A DNA stretch of 64,000 bases from Bacillota bacterium (GTDB taxonomy: Bacteria; Bacillota; Clostridia; Clostridiales; Clostridiaceae): positions 1 through 64,000 of the forward strand of contig JAEXLD010000037.1 in NCBI GenBank assembly GCA_023445445.1, given 5' to 3'. This document shows, piece by piece, positions 17,156-26,109 of the stretch (position 1 is the first letter of the stretch; every line of letters starts with the position of its first letter). The notes beneath the pieces were generated by a model. It searched no databases. It worked only from the letters and a program-made list of their open reading frames with translations, and was not told the origin of the DNA. A program made the translations under genes and the position numbers.

Positions 17156-18223
17156 CTATTCTTTAAACTCTCTTATTTTTTCATCTAATTCTTTATTAAA
17201 GTACTTATAAATAACTTTAGCTAAAGAATAAATTGGCACTATAACAAAAGCTCCAATGGGACCAATTAAAGTAGCCGCTCCTATCACTAAAAAAATGTCT
17301 GTTATAGGATGTATCTTCATAGTCTTTCCCATAATTAAAGGTACTACTATTCTACCTTTAAGGGTTTGTGCTATTAATACTAATATTGATAATTTCAAAA
17401 TCATGTTCCATCCTAAGGCTATTGCAATTATATATGGAAGTATTAAAGATATAAAGAAACCAATAAAAGGTATAAAGGCTAAAATAAATGTTACTGAAGC
17501 TAAAAGTAATGGATTTATCATTCCTATTATTTTATACCCAATAAATATCATTATAGATAGTGAGAGTGCAACTTTTGCTTGACCAATTATATATGTTGAT
17601 AAGACTTCATCTCCTTCTGAAACTATATCTTTAGCCTTATTTTTATATTTCCTAGGAAATGATTTTATTAATGCTTCCTTTATATTTTCTTCGTCTTTAA
17701 GTAAATAAAAAGCTATTAAAACTACTAATAATATATCAGAAAATAATTGAATTCCTTTATTAAAAAGCCTTTTTATATTAGTAGATATTAAAACTATATA
17801 GTTTTGTATATCACCTAAAAATTTATCATAATAATCAATATTTAAAATGCTTCTTTTAACCATACTTCCTATATTTTCTGTATCACTTCTTGCTTCTATT
17901 ATTTTTAAAAATATTGATTTAACACTTATAAATTGATCTGTAAAATAATCTCCAAAATATTTACCTATTCCTGCTAATATGAAGAAAAAAATAAATATTG
18001 TTAAGGCTGCTGCCATTCCTTTATTCATTTTCTTTCGTATGAATAATTTATTTAATGGTCTTAGTATATAAAATAAAAATACTCCAAATATTATTGGTAT
18101 GATTACAACTGAAAATATTACACTTACAAATTTTTTTATTATATAAACATTACTTAATAATATTATTAATATGGCAAATAAATTTAAAATAACTAAATAT
18201 GTAATAACATTTTTCTTACTCAT
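17156..18223 (-). CDS. AI-2E-family transporter
   Basis: A 355-residue integral membrane protein of the AI-2E (YdiK/PerM/YtvI) family, with about eight hydrophobic segments and the conserved C-terminal half AFIPFIGFFISLILP and IGPIGAFVIVPIYS. Family members have been proposed to export autoinducer-2 or to act as Na+(Li+)/H+ antiporters; the role here is open. It lies 84 bases upstream of proB on the same strand and could share transcripts with it, though a separate proB promoter is plausible. Confidence 0.85.
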   Translation of the reverse strand: MSKKNVITYLVILNLFAILIILLSNVYIIKKFVSVIFSVVIIPIIFGVFLFYILRPLNKLFIRKKMNKGMAAALTIFIFFFILAGIGKYFGDYFTDQFISVKSIFLKIIEARSDTENIGSMVKRSILNIDYYDKFLGDIQNYIVLISTNIKRLFNKGIQLFSDILLVVLIAFYLLKDEENIKEALIKSFPRKYKNKAKDIVSEGDEVLSTYIIGQAKVALSLSIMIFIGYKIIGMINPLLLASVTFILAFIPFIGFFISLILPYIIAIALGWNMILKLSILVLIAQTLKGRIVVPLIMGKTMKIHPITDIFLVIGAATLIGPIGAFVIVPIYSLAKVIYKYFNKELDEKIREFKE

Positions 18224-18407
18224 AATAAACTCTCCCTTAGTTAATTGATAGATTTAGTTTATCCTTATTAGAAGAAAATATTAACACAATACTTTTGTAT
18301 AAATTTTAGTTATTTTTGTATAAAAATATATTGATTTTTAGATTAAATATGTATTAAAATTATTTCCTGTGTATAAATATAAATTAATTCATATAAAGGA
18401 GGCCGAG

Positions 18408-19769
18408 ATGAAAAATATAACTAAAGCTGAAATTTCTCTTAAAAGCTCTCTTATTTTTATTATTCCATCTTTAATAGGAATGCTTTTATTTATGGTACCT
18501 ATTAAATTTAATGGAGAAATTACTATACCAGTAGCTTTAATGGCTAAGTTTTTAGCAAATTCCTTAGAAGGTTACTTAACATCTATTATTACTTTAATTA
18601 TATGTATATCTGCTATTTTTAGCATAATTACTAAGATATTTAAACCAGATTTTATAATTAAAAATAATTTTTTAAATACTTTATTTAATGTAAGCACAAT
18701 TTGGTTTATAGCTAGAATTTTAGGAGCTATATTTTGTGTTCTAGCCTTATTTAATTTCGGTCCTGAAATAATAACAAATGCTGGAACTGGGTCTTTTGTA
18801 TTAAATGATTTACTTACTATTTTATTTACTATTTTTCTTTTTGCAGGCTTATTATTGCCATTACTACTTAACTTTGGATTATTAGAATTCTTTGGTGCAA
18901 TTCTTACTAAAGTTATGAGACCTATATTTACTTTACCTGGACGTTCATCAATTGATTGTATTACTTCATGGCTTGGTGATGGGACTTTAGGAATATTGTT
19001 GACTAATAAGCAATATGAAGAAGGATTTTATTCTAAAAGAGAAGCTGCTGTTATAAGCACAACATTTTCAGCTGTTTCAATAACTTTTAGCTTAATTGTA
19101 ATAGATACTGTTGGATTATCTCACTTATTTATTCCTTTTTACTTAACAGTAACACTTTCTGGAATAGTAGCTGCAATTATTCTTCCAAGAATATATCCAT
19201 TACGAAAGATTCCAAACCATTATTATGATAATAAGGTTAAAAAGGATGATGAGATTATACCTCATGGACATAGTTCTTTTTCTTGGGGGTATAAAAAAGC
19301 TCTAAATAAAGCAGAAAAAAATCCTGGAGCTAAGGCCTTTATAATTGATGGTACTAAGAATGTTTTAGATATGTGGCTTGGTGTACTTCCTGTAGTTATG
19401 GCTCTTGCTACTATGGCACTAATAATAGCTGAATATACTTCTATATTTCAAATATTAGGTTTACCCTTTATTCCTTACTTAAACCTACTTCAAGTTCCAG
19501 AAGCTATATCAGCATCTCAAACTCTAGTTGTTGGATTTGCAGACATGCTACTTCCATCAGTTTTAGCTGCTAATTCCATAACTAGTGACATGACTAAATT
19601 TATAGTTGCTTGTACTTCAGTTTCTCAATTAATATATATGTCTGAGGTTGGTGGAGTTCTACTAGGATCAAAAATTCCTGTATCACTAAAGCAATTAATA
19701 ATAATATTTATAGAAAGAACATTAATCACGCTACCTGTAATAGTTATTGTAGCAAATATTATATTCTAA
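18408..19769 (+). CDS. YjiH-family membrane protein with nucleoside-recognition (Gate) domains
   Basis: A 453-residue protein with about ten membrane helices. The N-terminus (SSLIFIIPSLIGMLLFM, then VPIKFNGEITIPVA) and the middle segment RSSIDCITSWLGDGTLG match the YjiH group of Gate-domain transporters, whose substrates are unknown. I start it at ATG 18408 because AAAGGAGG lies at 18395-18402; an upstream in-frame ATG at 18369 has no such site. It stands alone, ending at a strong G+C-rich terminator. Confidence 0.8.
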   Translation: MKNITKAEISLKSSLIFIIPSLIGMLLFMVPIKFNGEITIPVALMAKFLANSLEGYLTSIITLIICISAIFSIITKIFKPDFIIKNNFLNTLFNVSTIWFIARILGAIFCVLALFNFGPEIITNAGTGSFVLNDLLTILFTIFLFAGLLLPLLLNFGLLEFFGAILTKVMRPIFTLPGRSSIDCITSWLGDGTLGILLTNKQYEEGFYSKREAAVISTTFSAVSITFSLIVIDTVGLSHLFIPFYLTVTLSGIVAAIILPRIYPLRKIPNHYYDNKVKKDDEIIPHGHSSFSWGYKKALNKAEKNPGAKAFIIDGTKNVLDMWLGVLPVVMALATMALIIAEYTSIFQILGLPFIPYLNLLQVPEAISASQTLVVGFADMLLPSVLAANSITSDMTKFIVACTSVSQLIYMSEVGGVLLGSKIPVSLKQLIIIFIERTLITLPVIVIVANIIF

Positions 19770-19772
19770 AAT

Positions 19773-19807
19773 GTAAATAATTGGGCCCCTGGGGCCCAAT
19801 TATTTTA
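19773..19807. terminator. Strong bidirectional terminator overlapping a stop codon
   Basis: AATTGGGCCCC and GGGGCCCAATT form a very stable stem with A- and T-rich flanks on both sides. It includes the stop codon of the converging pentapeptide-repeat gene. The G/C run stands out in this A+T-rich region. Confidence 0.85.
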
Positions 19808-20444
19808 CAATTATTTTCATAAGTCTTGTTAAGTCTAAAGCTTGGATAGCATTAACTGTTACTCCAGCTAAGTCTTCTATTTCAGCATCTATACCTGTAA
19901 TATCACAGGTTGTAAAATCTATTTTGTTTAAGTTAGTTTTATTAAAATAAGCATTAGTTAAATTGGTCTCATTAAAAATTACCTTATCTAACTTTGTTTG
20001 TTGGAAGATTCCTTCTGAAAAATTACATTCATCAATGGCTATATTTTTAAGCTTTGAAAATGAAAAGTTTATATATTTCCCTATGGAATTACTAAATAAC
20101 ACTTCTTTTATATTACATTCATCAAACCTGGCTCCTAGTAACTTACAATTAATAAATTCTACTCTATGAATACTTCCTCCACTAAAATCTACATTAGATA
20201 AATCACAATTTTCAAAGACTGAATCTAATAAATCTATATTTTGTAATGAGCAATCATTAAAAATAACATTCTTAAACCTACACGAATCTATAGTTAATCC
20301 TTTTTCTTGCAGGTAATCTATATCTATATCTTCAATTATTTTATTTTGCAACTTTTCAAAATTAGCTATTTCATCTTCTATACTTTCTAACTCTTCTAGT
20401 TCATCTATAAATTTGGGTTTTTGTACCTTATATGACTTTCCCAT
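19800..20444 (-). CDS. Pentapeptide-repeat protein
   Basis: A 214-residue protein. After an acidic N-terminal helix (about residues 10-45), residues 55-190 follow the five-residue periodicity A(D/N)LXX with Leu, Phe or Ile at the centre: CSLQNIDLLDSVFENCDLSN, then VDFSGGSIHRVEF and so on. Such proteins fold as a right-handed quadrilateral beta-helix. Relatives mimic DNA (Qnr, MfpA) or have unknown roles; nothing here indicates gyrase protection. Six or more Cys residues occupy repeat positions. It is a single gene with the terminator running into its last codons. Confidence 0.85.
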   Translation of the reverse strand: MGKSYKVQKPKFIDELEELESIEDEIANFEKLQNKIIEDIDIDYLQEKGLTIDSCRFKNVIFNDCSLQNIDLLDSVFENCDLSNVDFSGGSIHRVEFINCKLLGARFDECNIKEVLFSNSIGKYINFSFSKLKNIAIDECNFSEGIFQQTKLDKVIFNETNLTNAYFNKTNLNKIDFTTCDITGIDAEIEDLAGVTVNAIQALDLTRLMKIIVK

Positions 20445-20545
20445 GAATTATACCTATATCCCTTTCTATTATTTCAATATAAATATTATAACCCAATAAA
20501 ATTTATAATAATATTATTAAAAACCTTATATATAATAAAAAAAAA

Positions 20546-20576
20546 AGGAATTGTACAATTATCTTATACAACTCCT
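20546..20576 (-). terminator. Terminator of the 2-enoate-reductase-type gene
   Basis: AGGAGTTGTA and TACAATTCCT (minus strand) form the stem and are followed by ten T residues. Confidence 0.85.
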
Positions 20577-20588
20577 ATTTATTATCTA

Positions 20589-22526
20589 TTAAATTTGTCT
20601 TGCTACATTTACTGCTTCTTCGATACTGTTTAATGCTCTACGAGCTCTAACTGCATCCCCTATAACATGATATGCTATGTTCTTTTCTTCACAGTAATTA
20701 GAAAGTTCACTAAAGTCACGAGATCTTGCTCCTATTGCAACTACAACTGAATCACAAGGAATTTCTTCAATATTTCCATTTCTATCTATTATTATTGATT
20801 TTTCCTTTATTTCAGTACATTTTGCTTCTGTTATAGTCTTCACACTTTCATGATATAAGCTTTCCATAACACAAATTTTTCTTAATTGTCCTAAATCCTT
20901 AGCTACTTCATTAAGCATTTCTACTACAGTTATGTTATTAACTTTTCCTGATAAGTATTCAGCAACTTCTAATCCAACTAAACCTCCACCGATAACTACT
21001 ACTTCTCCAGTTACCATTGAAGTACCTGCAAGTATTTCATGAGAATTAGTTACATGTGGTAGATCAGCTCCTGGAACTCTAAGTTTCATTGGTTCTGCAC
21101 CAGCTGCTATTATAACTTCATCTGGATTTATTTCTTTAATTACATCTACTGTAACAGGAGTTGAAAGTCTAATTTCTACTCCTTTTCTTTTTGCCATTTC
21201 ACCCATAGAAATAGCAGCTTCCTTCATTTCTTCTTTTCTTGGAGCAGCTCCTGCTAAAACAAATTGTCCACCTAAGGAATTAGAAGCTTCACATAATATT
21301 GGATTATGTCCTCTATCCTTTAATTCCATAGCCGCTTGAAGTCCTGCAACTCCTCCACCTACTACTAATACTTTTTTAGGATTATTTGTTTTTTCTAATT
21401 TAAAATCTGCTTCTCTTCCTAATGCAGGATTTCTTAGACAAGTTATGAAAGGTACATCAGGTGATGAGAATCCATCATAACATCCTTGATTACATCCTAC
21501 ACAACGTACTATGTCCTTTTCATTTCCATTCATAGCTTTATTACAGAATTCTGGATCTGCTAATTGTGCTCTACCGATAACTACCATATCAGCTTTTCCA
21601 CTCTTTATTATTTCATCTGCTTGACCTGGATCATTAATTCTTCCAACAGCCACAGTTAACATTCCTGTTTCCTTTTTAATTCTTGCTGCATTATCTACAT
21701 TAAATCCTCTTGGTAAATCTACTGGAGGTACTTCAAATTTAATAGCAGCACTTGAGAAGTTTCCACGAGATACGTCTAATGCATCTACTCCTGCTTCTTT
21801 AGCCCACTTACAGAATTGAATAACATCTTCTATAGTAAGTCCATCTTGTACATAATCATCATGTGCATCTATTCTCATAAATAAAGGCATGTCCTCTGGA
21901 ACATTATCTCTAATTGCCTTTATACATTCTAATAAAAATCTAGCTCTATTTTCTAAACTTCCACCATATTCATCAGTTCTCTTATTAAAAGCCTTACTTA
22001 AGAATGAATGAGGTGTATAGTTATGTCCTGCATGGAATTCTATTGCATCAAAACCAGCTTCAACTGCACGCTTAGCTGCATCTCCAAAAGCTTTAATAGA
22101 TTCTTCAATAATTTCCTTACTAGCCCCTGGAACTATATAATTTTCAGTTACCTTAAATTCACTTGGTACTACTACCATTGAAGTAGGGTCTCCGAATAAA
22201 ACAGCTGATCCACCTAACCATAGTTGAATTCCTGCCTTTGCACCACCTACATGAATTGCATCAACTAACTTTTTTAAACCTGGTATATATTTATCATCTG
22301 AAATTGCTAAGAAACTTTTAGGTGCAGCTTTGTCATAAACTGAACAAACTTCTGTAAAGTTTAAACCATTTCCACCCTTTGATCTTGCAACATGGTAATT
22401 TATAATTTGATCAGTTACTTCCTTGCCATTTCCAGCCATCTTAGTACCCATAGCTGGGAAAATAACACGATTTCTCATTTCCATTCCTCTAATTTTAATT
22501 GGACTAAAAACATTCTCAAATGCCAT
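20589..22526 (-). CDS. FAD/FMN/[4Fe-4S] enoate reductase (old-yellow-enzyme family)
   Basis: A 645-residue multidomain flavoenzyme of the 2-enoate reductase/2,4-dienoyl-CoA reductase family. An FMN-binding TIM barrel (residues 1-335) carries FHAGHNY and NKRTDEYGGSLENRARF. A [4Fe-4S] cluster follows (C342, C345, C349, C363 in CVGCNQGC and ITC). The C-terminal half has FAD (VVGGGVAGLQAA) and NAD (VIGGGLVGLEVAEYL) domains. Clostridial relatives reduce enoates such as cinnamate or act on bile acids; the substrate here is unknown. The neighbouring TetR gene and a palindrome beside the promoter suggest inducible expression. Confidence 0.9.
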   Translation of the reverse strand: MAFENVFSPIKIRGMEMRNRVIFPAMGTKMAGNGKEVTDQIINYHVARSKGGNGLNFTEVCSVYDKAAPKSFLAISDDKYIPGLKKLVDAIHVGGAKAGIQLWLGGSAVLFGDPTSMVVVPSEFKVTENYIVPGASKEIIEESIKAFGDAAKRAVEAGFDAIEFHAGHNYTPHSFLSKAFNKRTDEYGGSLENRARFLLECIKAIRDNVPEDMPLFMRIDAHDDYVQDGLTIEDVIQFCKWAKEAGVDALDVSRGNFSSAAIKFEVPPVDLPRGFNVDNAARIKKETGMLTVAVGRINDPGQADEIIKSGKADMVVIGRAQLADPEFCNKAMNGNEKDIVRCVGCNQGCYDGFSSPDVPFITCLRNPALGREADFKLEKTNNPKKVLVVGGGVAGLQAAMELKDRGHNPILCEASNSLGGQFVLAGAAPRKEEMKEAAISMGEMAKRKGVEIRLSTPVTVDVIKEINPDEVIIAAGAEPMKLRVPGADLPHVTNSHEILAGTSMVTGEVVVIGGGLVGLEVAEYLSGKVNNITVVEMLNEVAKDLGQLRKICVMESLYHESVKTITEAKCTEIKEKSIIIDRNGNIEEIPCDSVVVAIGARSRDFSELSNYCEEKNIAYHVIGDAVRARRALNSIEEAVNVARQI

Positions 22527-22573
22527 TTTAATACCTCCAAAAATATAATTTTTTAATTAACTCCCGTATAATC

Positions 22574-22616
22574 ATTATATTTCTTTGTTAAAAATAAATC
22601 AATATGTTTAAAACAT
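22574..22616 (-). promoter_or_regulatory. Promoter and palindrome upstream of the enoate reductase
   Basis: TTGATT (complement of 22597-22602) and TATAAT (complement of 22574-22579) are exactly 17 bases apart. The palindrome ATGTTT-a-AAACAT (22604-22616) abuts the -35 box. It is a natural candidate site for the adjacent TetR-family regulator. Confidence 0.6.
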
Positions 22617-22642
22617 TTTGTTTTAATTTAATAAAAAAACAA

Positions 22643-22677
22643 AAAATGCCCCTTGTTTTTAAACAATAGAGCATTTT
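22643..22677 (-). terminator. Terminator of the TetR regulator gene
   Basis: GAAAATGC and GCATTTTTTG on the minus strand form a stem with an inner GTTT/AAAC pairing, followed by a long T run. Confidence 0.7.
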
Positions 22678-22683
22678 CACCAT

Positions 22684-23268
22684 TTATTTTTTTCCTTTTA
22701 ATAACTTTATTAGATTTTTTATGTAAATAATTCTTTCTTCCTTAGTTGCTATTACTTCCTTGTTATAAGTTCCGTCCTCATTAGTAGCTGGATAAGTAAT
22801 AGATGCCATAAATATTGTTTTCCTATATTTAAAGTCTTCTTTACTACAATTTAATACACTTTCTAAAACACTATATAACTTTATGTTTGCTTCATTTGAT
22901 TTTTCAATTATCTTTAAATCCATTTCACTCTTTTCCTTTGCAGAAGAGGCTTCTTTATTCATAACTAAAACACCTGGGTATCTTAAGCAATATTCTATTA
23001 TTTCATTAGAACATTTAATTAGTTTTTCTTCATCACTAAGGCTCTCATCATAAAGTGCTGCATGAGCTTGAGTTATATTCTCTAAATAAAACTCCTTAAC
23101 ATAATTCAGCATATTTTCCTTACTATTAAAATAATAATTTATAGCACTAACATTTACTTCTGCTTCTCTAACTATAGATCTAATAGGGACATTAGTAGTT
23201 CCATTTTTACCAAAAAGGTATAAGGCCTTATCTAAAATCTTTTCTTCTATCCCCTTTAATTCCCTCAT
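22684..23268 (-). CDS. TetR/AcrR-family transcriptional regulator
   Basis: A 194-residue regulator with an N-terminal TetR helix-turn-helix (EKILDKALYLFGKNG, then VPIRSIVREAEVNVSAINYY, FNSKENML, residues about 8-55) and a divergent ligand-binding domain. AGAGGTGA precedes the ATG. It lies directly upstream of the enoate reductase on the same strand, separated by a terminator, so it has its own transcript. Control of the reductase is inferred from proximity and the palindrome at 22604-22616. Confidence 0.9.
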   Translation of the reverse strand: MRELKGIEEKILDKALYLFGKNGTTNVPIRSIVREAEVNVSAINYYFNSKENMLNYVKEFYLENITQAHAALYDESLSDEEKLIKCSNEIIEYCLRYPGVLVMNKEASSAKEKSEMDLKIIEKSNEANIKLYSVLESVLNCSKEDFKYRKTIFMASITYPATNEDGTYNKEVIATKEERIIYIKNLIKLLKGKK

Positions 23269-23385
23269 TATTTCACCTCTAAAAATTCAAATTATAAATA
23301 TTATATCAATTAACTCTAATATCTCCAAAATTTTTATAACAAAATTATGCTAAAAAGTTTTCTTAGTACATTAAATTATATAAAT

Positions 23386-23673
23386 CTAAAAATCATAATC
23401 ATCTGGATCTAAACCATGCTCTTCAAGAATTTCATTTCTCTCATCTTCACCCATAAATGATAATTCATCATAGTCTAATCCTTCATCTTCAAGCTCTGTT
23501 TCTATATCTTCATCTTCATTATCAGATAAAGATACATCTGATTTATTAACCTTCTTCTTCTCTTCTTCATCAAGCATATTCATAAACGTTGCAAATGCAG
23601 CTGATTTTTCAAAGTCATCCATTTTACCATCATGATTAAAATCAAATATTTTTTCAAAAATACCTTTAAACAT
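23386..23673 (-). CDS. Small acidic protein with one EF-hand calcium loop
   Basis: A 95-residue, strongly acidic cytoplasmic protein of unknown function. Residues 11-22 read DFNHDGKMDDFE, a textbook 12-residue EF-hand loop (D-x-N-x-D-G-x-x-D-x-x-E) of the kind also used in dockerin modules. A central linker is Glu/Asp/Lys-rich and the C-terminus ends HGLDPDDYDF, which could bind another divalent cation. A GGAGGTTG site precedes the ATG. No partner gene is evident: neighbours are the TetR regulator and a divergent phosphatase. Confidence 0.75.
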   Translation of the reverse strand: MFKGIFEKIFDFNHDGKMDDFEKSAAFATFMNMLDEEEKKKVNKSDVSLSDNEDEDIETELEDEGLDYDELSFMGEDERNEILEEHGLDPDDYDF

Positions 23674-23852
23674 TATACAACCTCCAATAAATTATTTAAT
23701 TTATGATTACCTTATATAATAATTATATATCATCTTTTACCTAATATTTAACTTCAATATAAAATTTCTTATTTTTAAATTACATAATACTATAGATTTT
23801 TTACTTATATTTTTATAGTATTTAAATAATAATATTTATTTGGGAGGTTATT

Positions 23853-24542
23853 ATGAAATATGAAGTCTTATTATTTGATGCTGATGAAACCTTATTTGAT
23901 TTTAAAAAGTCAGAAAAGCAGGCTTTTGAAAATAGTATTAAGGAATTTAATATAGATTATGATGAAAATTATCATCTAAAGGTTTATGAAGAAATAAATA
24001 AAAAAATCTGGTTGGAATTTGAACAGGGACTAATTACTCAAGAAAAATTGAAGGTTGAAAGATTTAAAAGATTTTCTAAAGAAATAAATATTCCTTTTGA
24101 TGCTTTAGAGTTTTCTAAATCATATATAAAGCACTTAGCTAATGCTTCCTTCTTATATAATGATAGTAATAAATTAATTGGAGAACTAAGTAATGAATAT
24201 AAATTAGCTATAATTACTAATGGACTTAAAGATGTCCAATCTAAAAGAATAGGACAATCTGTTATAGCCAAATACTTTGATACAATAGTTATTTCAGAAG
24301 AAGTTAAGGTATCAAAGCCTAATCCAAAAATATTTGAAATTGCTTTAAATAACTTAAATTATAGTGATAAGAGTAAAGTATTAATGATTGGGGATAGCTT
24401 AACCTCTGATATACAAGGTGGTATAAACTTTGGAATTGATACTTGCTTTATAAACTATACTAGATTTAAAAACTCATCTTCTATTAAACCTACATACGAA
24501 ATATCAAACTTATTAGACTTGCTTAAATTGCTAGAAGATTAA
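23853..24542 (+). CDS. HAD-family nucleotidase, YjjG-like
   Basis: A 229-residue haloacid-dehalogenase hydrolase. The signature motifs are DADETLFDF (motif I; its second Asp acts as general acid), TNG (motif II), SKPNPKIFEIAL (motif III Lys) and MIGDSLTSDIQGG (motif IV). DADETLFDFKKSE is characteristic of YjjG, which removes phosphate from pyrimidine nucleoside monophosphates including damaged ones. GGGAGG precedes the ATG. It is a single gene closed by a terminator. Confidence 0.87.
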   Translation: MKYEVLLFDADETLFDFKKSEKQAFENSIKEFNIDYDENYHLKVYEEINKKIWLEFEQGLITQEKLKVERFKRFSKEINIPFDALEFSKSYIKHLANASFLYNDSNKLIGELSNEYKLAIITNGLKDVQSKRIGQSVIAKYFDTIVISEEVKVSKPNPKIFEIALNNLNYSDKSKVLMIGDSLTSDIQGGINFGIDTCFINYTRFKNSSSIKPTYEISNLLDLLKLLED

Positions 24543-24561
24543 TTAAAAATCATATAAATAG

Positions 24562-24595
24562 AGTCCTATAGGTCTACAAATTAGCCTATAGGACT
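24562..24595. terminator. Terminator between converging genes
   Basis: AGTCCTATAGG (24562-24572) pairs perfectly with CCTATAGGACT (24585-24595), flanked by A+T-rich sequence on both sides. Confidence 0.75.
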
Positions 24596-24612
24596 TTATA
24601 TTTATAAATTTC

Positions 24613-25149
24613 TTATTCTACTTTTTTCATTAAATAATTTTTAATTTTCTCTTTTCCCCTACTTAATCTCTTATAAACTACTTCTTTATTTAATCCTAAA
24701 TCCTTAGATATTTTTTCTACTGACTCTTCAAATAAATACCTTTTAATAAATATATTTTTATCTTCTTCTTTTAAGCTTTCTAATAATATATAAAACTCTT
24801 CATTATCTCCTTCTATACTTTCATTAAATTCAGTATATAAAATTTCTTCATTAATATCTAAGATTATTCTTCTTTTGCTTATCTTTCTTTTATAATCAAT
24901 AGCCTTATACTTAGCAACTGAAATTAAAAAATTTCTTAAACTTCCCTTTGTACCATCATAGCAATCTATATTTCTCCAAAGAGTTATTAAAACATCATTA
25001 AAGCACTCATCCACATCATTGGATTCAGAAGAATTATAAAGTATCTTATTTATTACTCCATAAATTAATTTTCCATAAGTTCTTGATAAATTATCTAATG
25101 CAAATTGCTCTCCTTTGATTAAATCTAATATTATTTCATTATCCTCCAA
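24613..25149 (-). CDS. ECF-type RNA polymerase sigma factor
   Basis: A 178-residue sigma-70-family factor with region 2 (DVDECFNDVLITLWRNI, then YDGTKGSLRNFLISVAKYKAIDY) and region 4 (LLESLKEEDKNIFIKRYLFEE, with the KISKDLGLNKEVVYKRLSRG helix-turn-helix). The short two-domain plan fits ECF sigma factors. The best start is a TTG at 25149 with GGGGGA eight bases upstream. It is 22 bases downstream of a membrane protein gene in the same direction, which is a candidate regulator. Target promoters are unknown. Confidence 0.85.
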   Translation of the reverse strand: MEDNEIILDLIKGEQFALDNLSRTYGKLIYGVINKILYNSSESNDVDECFNDVLITLWRNIDCYDGTKGSLRNFLISVAKYKAIDYKRKISKRRIILDINEEILYTEFNESIEGDNEEFYILLESLKEEDKNIFIKRYLFEESVEKISKDLGLNKEVVYKRLSRGKEKIKNYLMKKVE

Positions 25150-25171
25150 AACATTATCCCCCTATAGAAAA

Positions 25172-25930
25172 CTATTTATATTTATTAGATATATATTCTT
25201 GTATTTCATCACAATCTTCATTTCTTATTAATAAATCCTTAAATTCGCCATTACTAAACTCAATCAAAAGTTCTGTTCCAAGTTTTCTCCTTGTAAGGAA
25301 GAAATAAGCAATAGGTATTATTAAAATAAAATAAGTGATCTTCCTTATTAATTCAGAGCCATTTGATAATAAATAAGGAATAAGTGATATTATATTTGAT
25401 AGTATGTGTGCCATAAGTAGTAAAAATATTAATTTTACTATTGCACCTTTCTTACTTCTCTTGTAATCTAATTGAAATTTAAATTTATATTTTTTCTTAA
25501 CCTCTGGTCCTACATTAATCTCTTTTATTTCTTCTTTATTATATATTTTGGTTCCTTGCATTCTATTATAGTAATTTGCATAAACTACAATAATTCTTTT
25601 ATTGGTACAAAACATTAATTCATTAAAAGAATATCCATCTCCAGTCATAAAAGGTGCCGAAATTAGCAAGTTTGCTGCAGTAGCTGACATAAGTATTTCT
25701 GGATCAGTTGCCTTAATTATCTTTTCTATTACTTCATCTTTTTCTAATATTTTTTCTTTAACATGAATACAAGCTTCACTAAGCTTTTCTTTTGCTAATT
25801 TTGTTTTAACATCATTAGTTATACTATTTAAATTCTTATCTGATATATTATCAATGTCCATATATTCTTTAATATCTTCATCTTTATGATCAATTCCATT
25901 TAATATTTTAAACATTTGTCTATCATTCAT
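25172..25930 (-). CDS. Membrane protein with PH-like domain, upstream of the sigma factor
   Basis: A 252-residue protein. The N-terminal 80 residues are helical and charged, the middle (about 95-155) reads like a bacterial PH-like strand-rich domain (MFCTNKRIIVVYANYY, IKEINVGPEV), and residues about 165-215 form two membrane helices, with a short cytoplasmic tail. I do not recognise a named family. AAAGGAG precedes the ATG. Being co-transcribed with an ECF sigma factor, it could sense envelope state and hold the sigma factor inactive; that role is inference, since no classical anti-sigma motif (ZAS) is present. Confidence 0.65.
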   Translation of the reverse strand: MNDRQMFKILNGIDHKDEDIKEYMDIDNISDKNLNSITNDVKTKLAKEKLSEACIHVKEKILEKDEVIEKIIKATDPEILMSATAANLLISAPFMTGDGYSFNELMFCTNKRIIVVYANYYNRMQGTKIYNKEEIKEINVGPEVKKKYKFKFQLDYKRSKKGAIVKLIFLLLMAHILSNIISLIPYLLSNGSELIRKITYFILIIPIAYFFLTRRKLGTELLIEFSNGEFKDLLIRNEDCDEIQEYISNKYK

Positions 25931-26109
25931 ATTAAATACTCCTTTAATTGTTATTTTACCCTATATACGAAATAAAGTGTAAATATTTGGACATTTTTAT
26001 ATAAGAAAAAAATTTTTATATATATTATTAATATCTTAATATCACTTTAAGTATATATTTCCTTTCTTTTTGAAATACTAATTCACAAATTCGTTTTAGG
26101 AGGATATTT

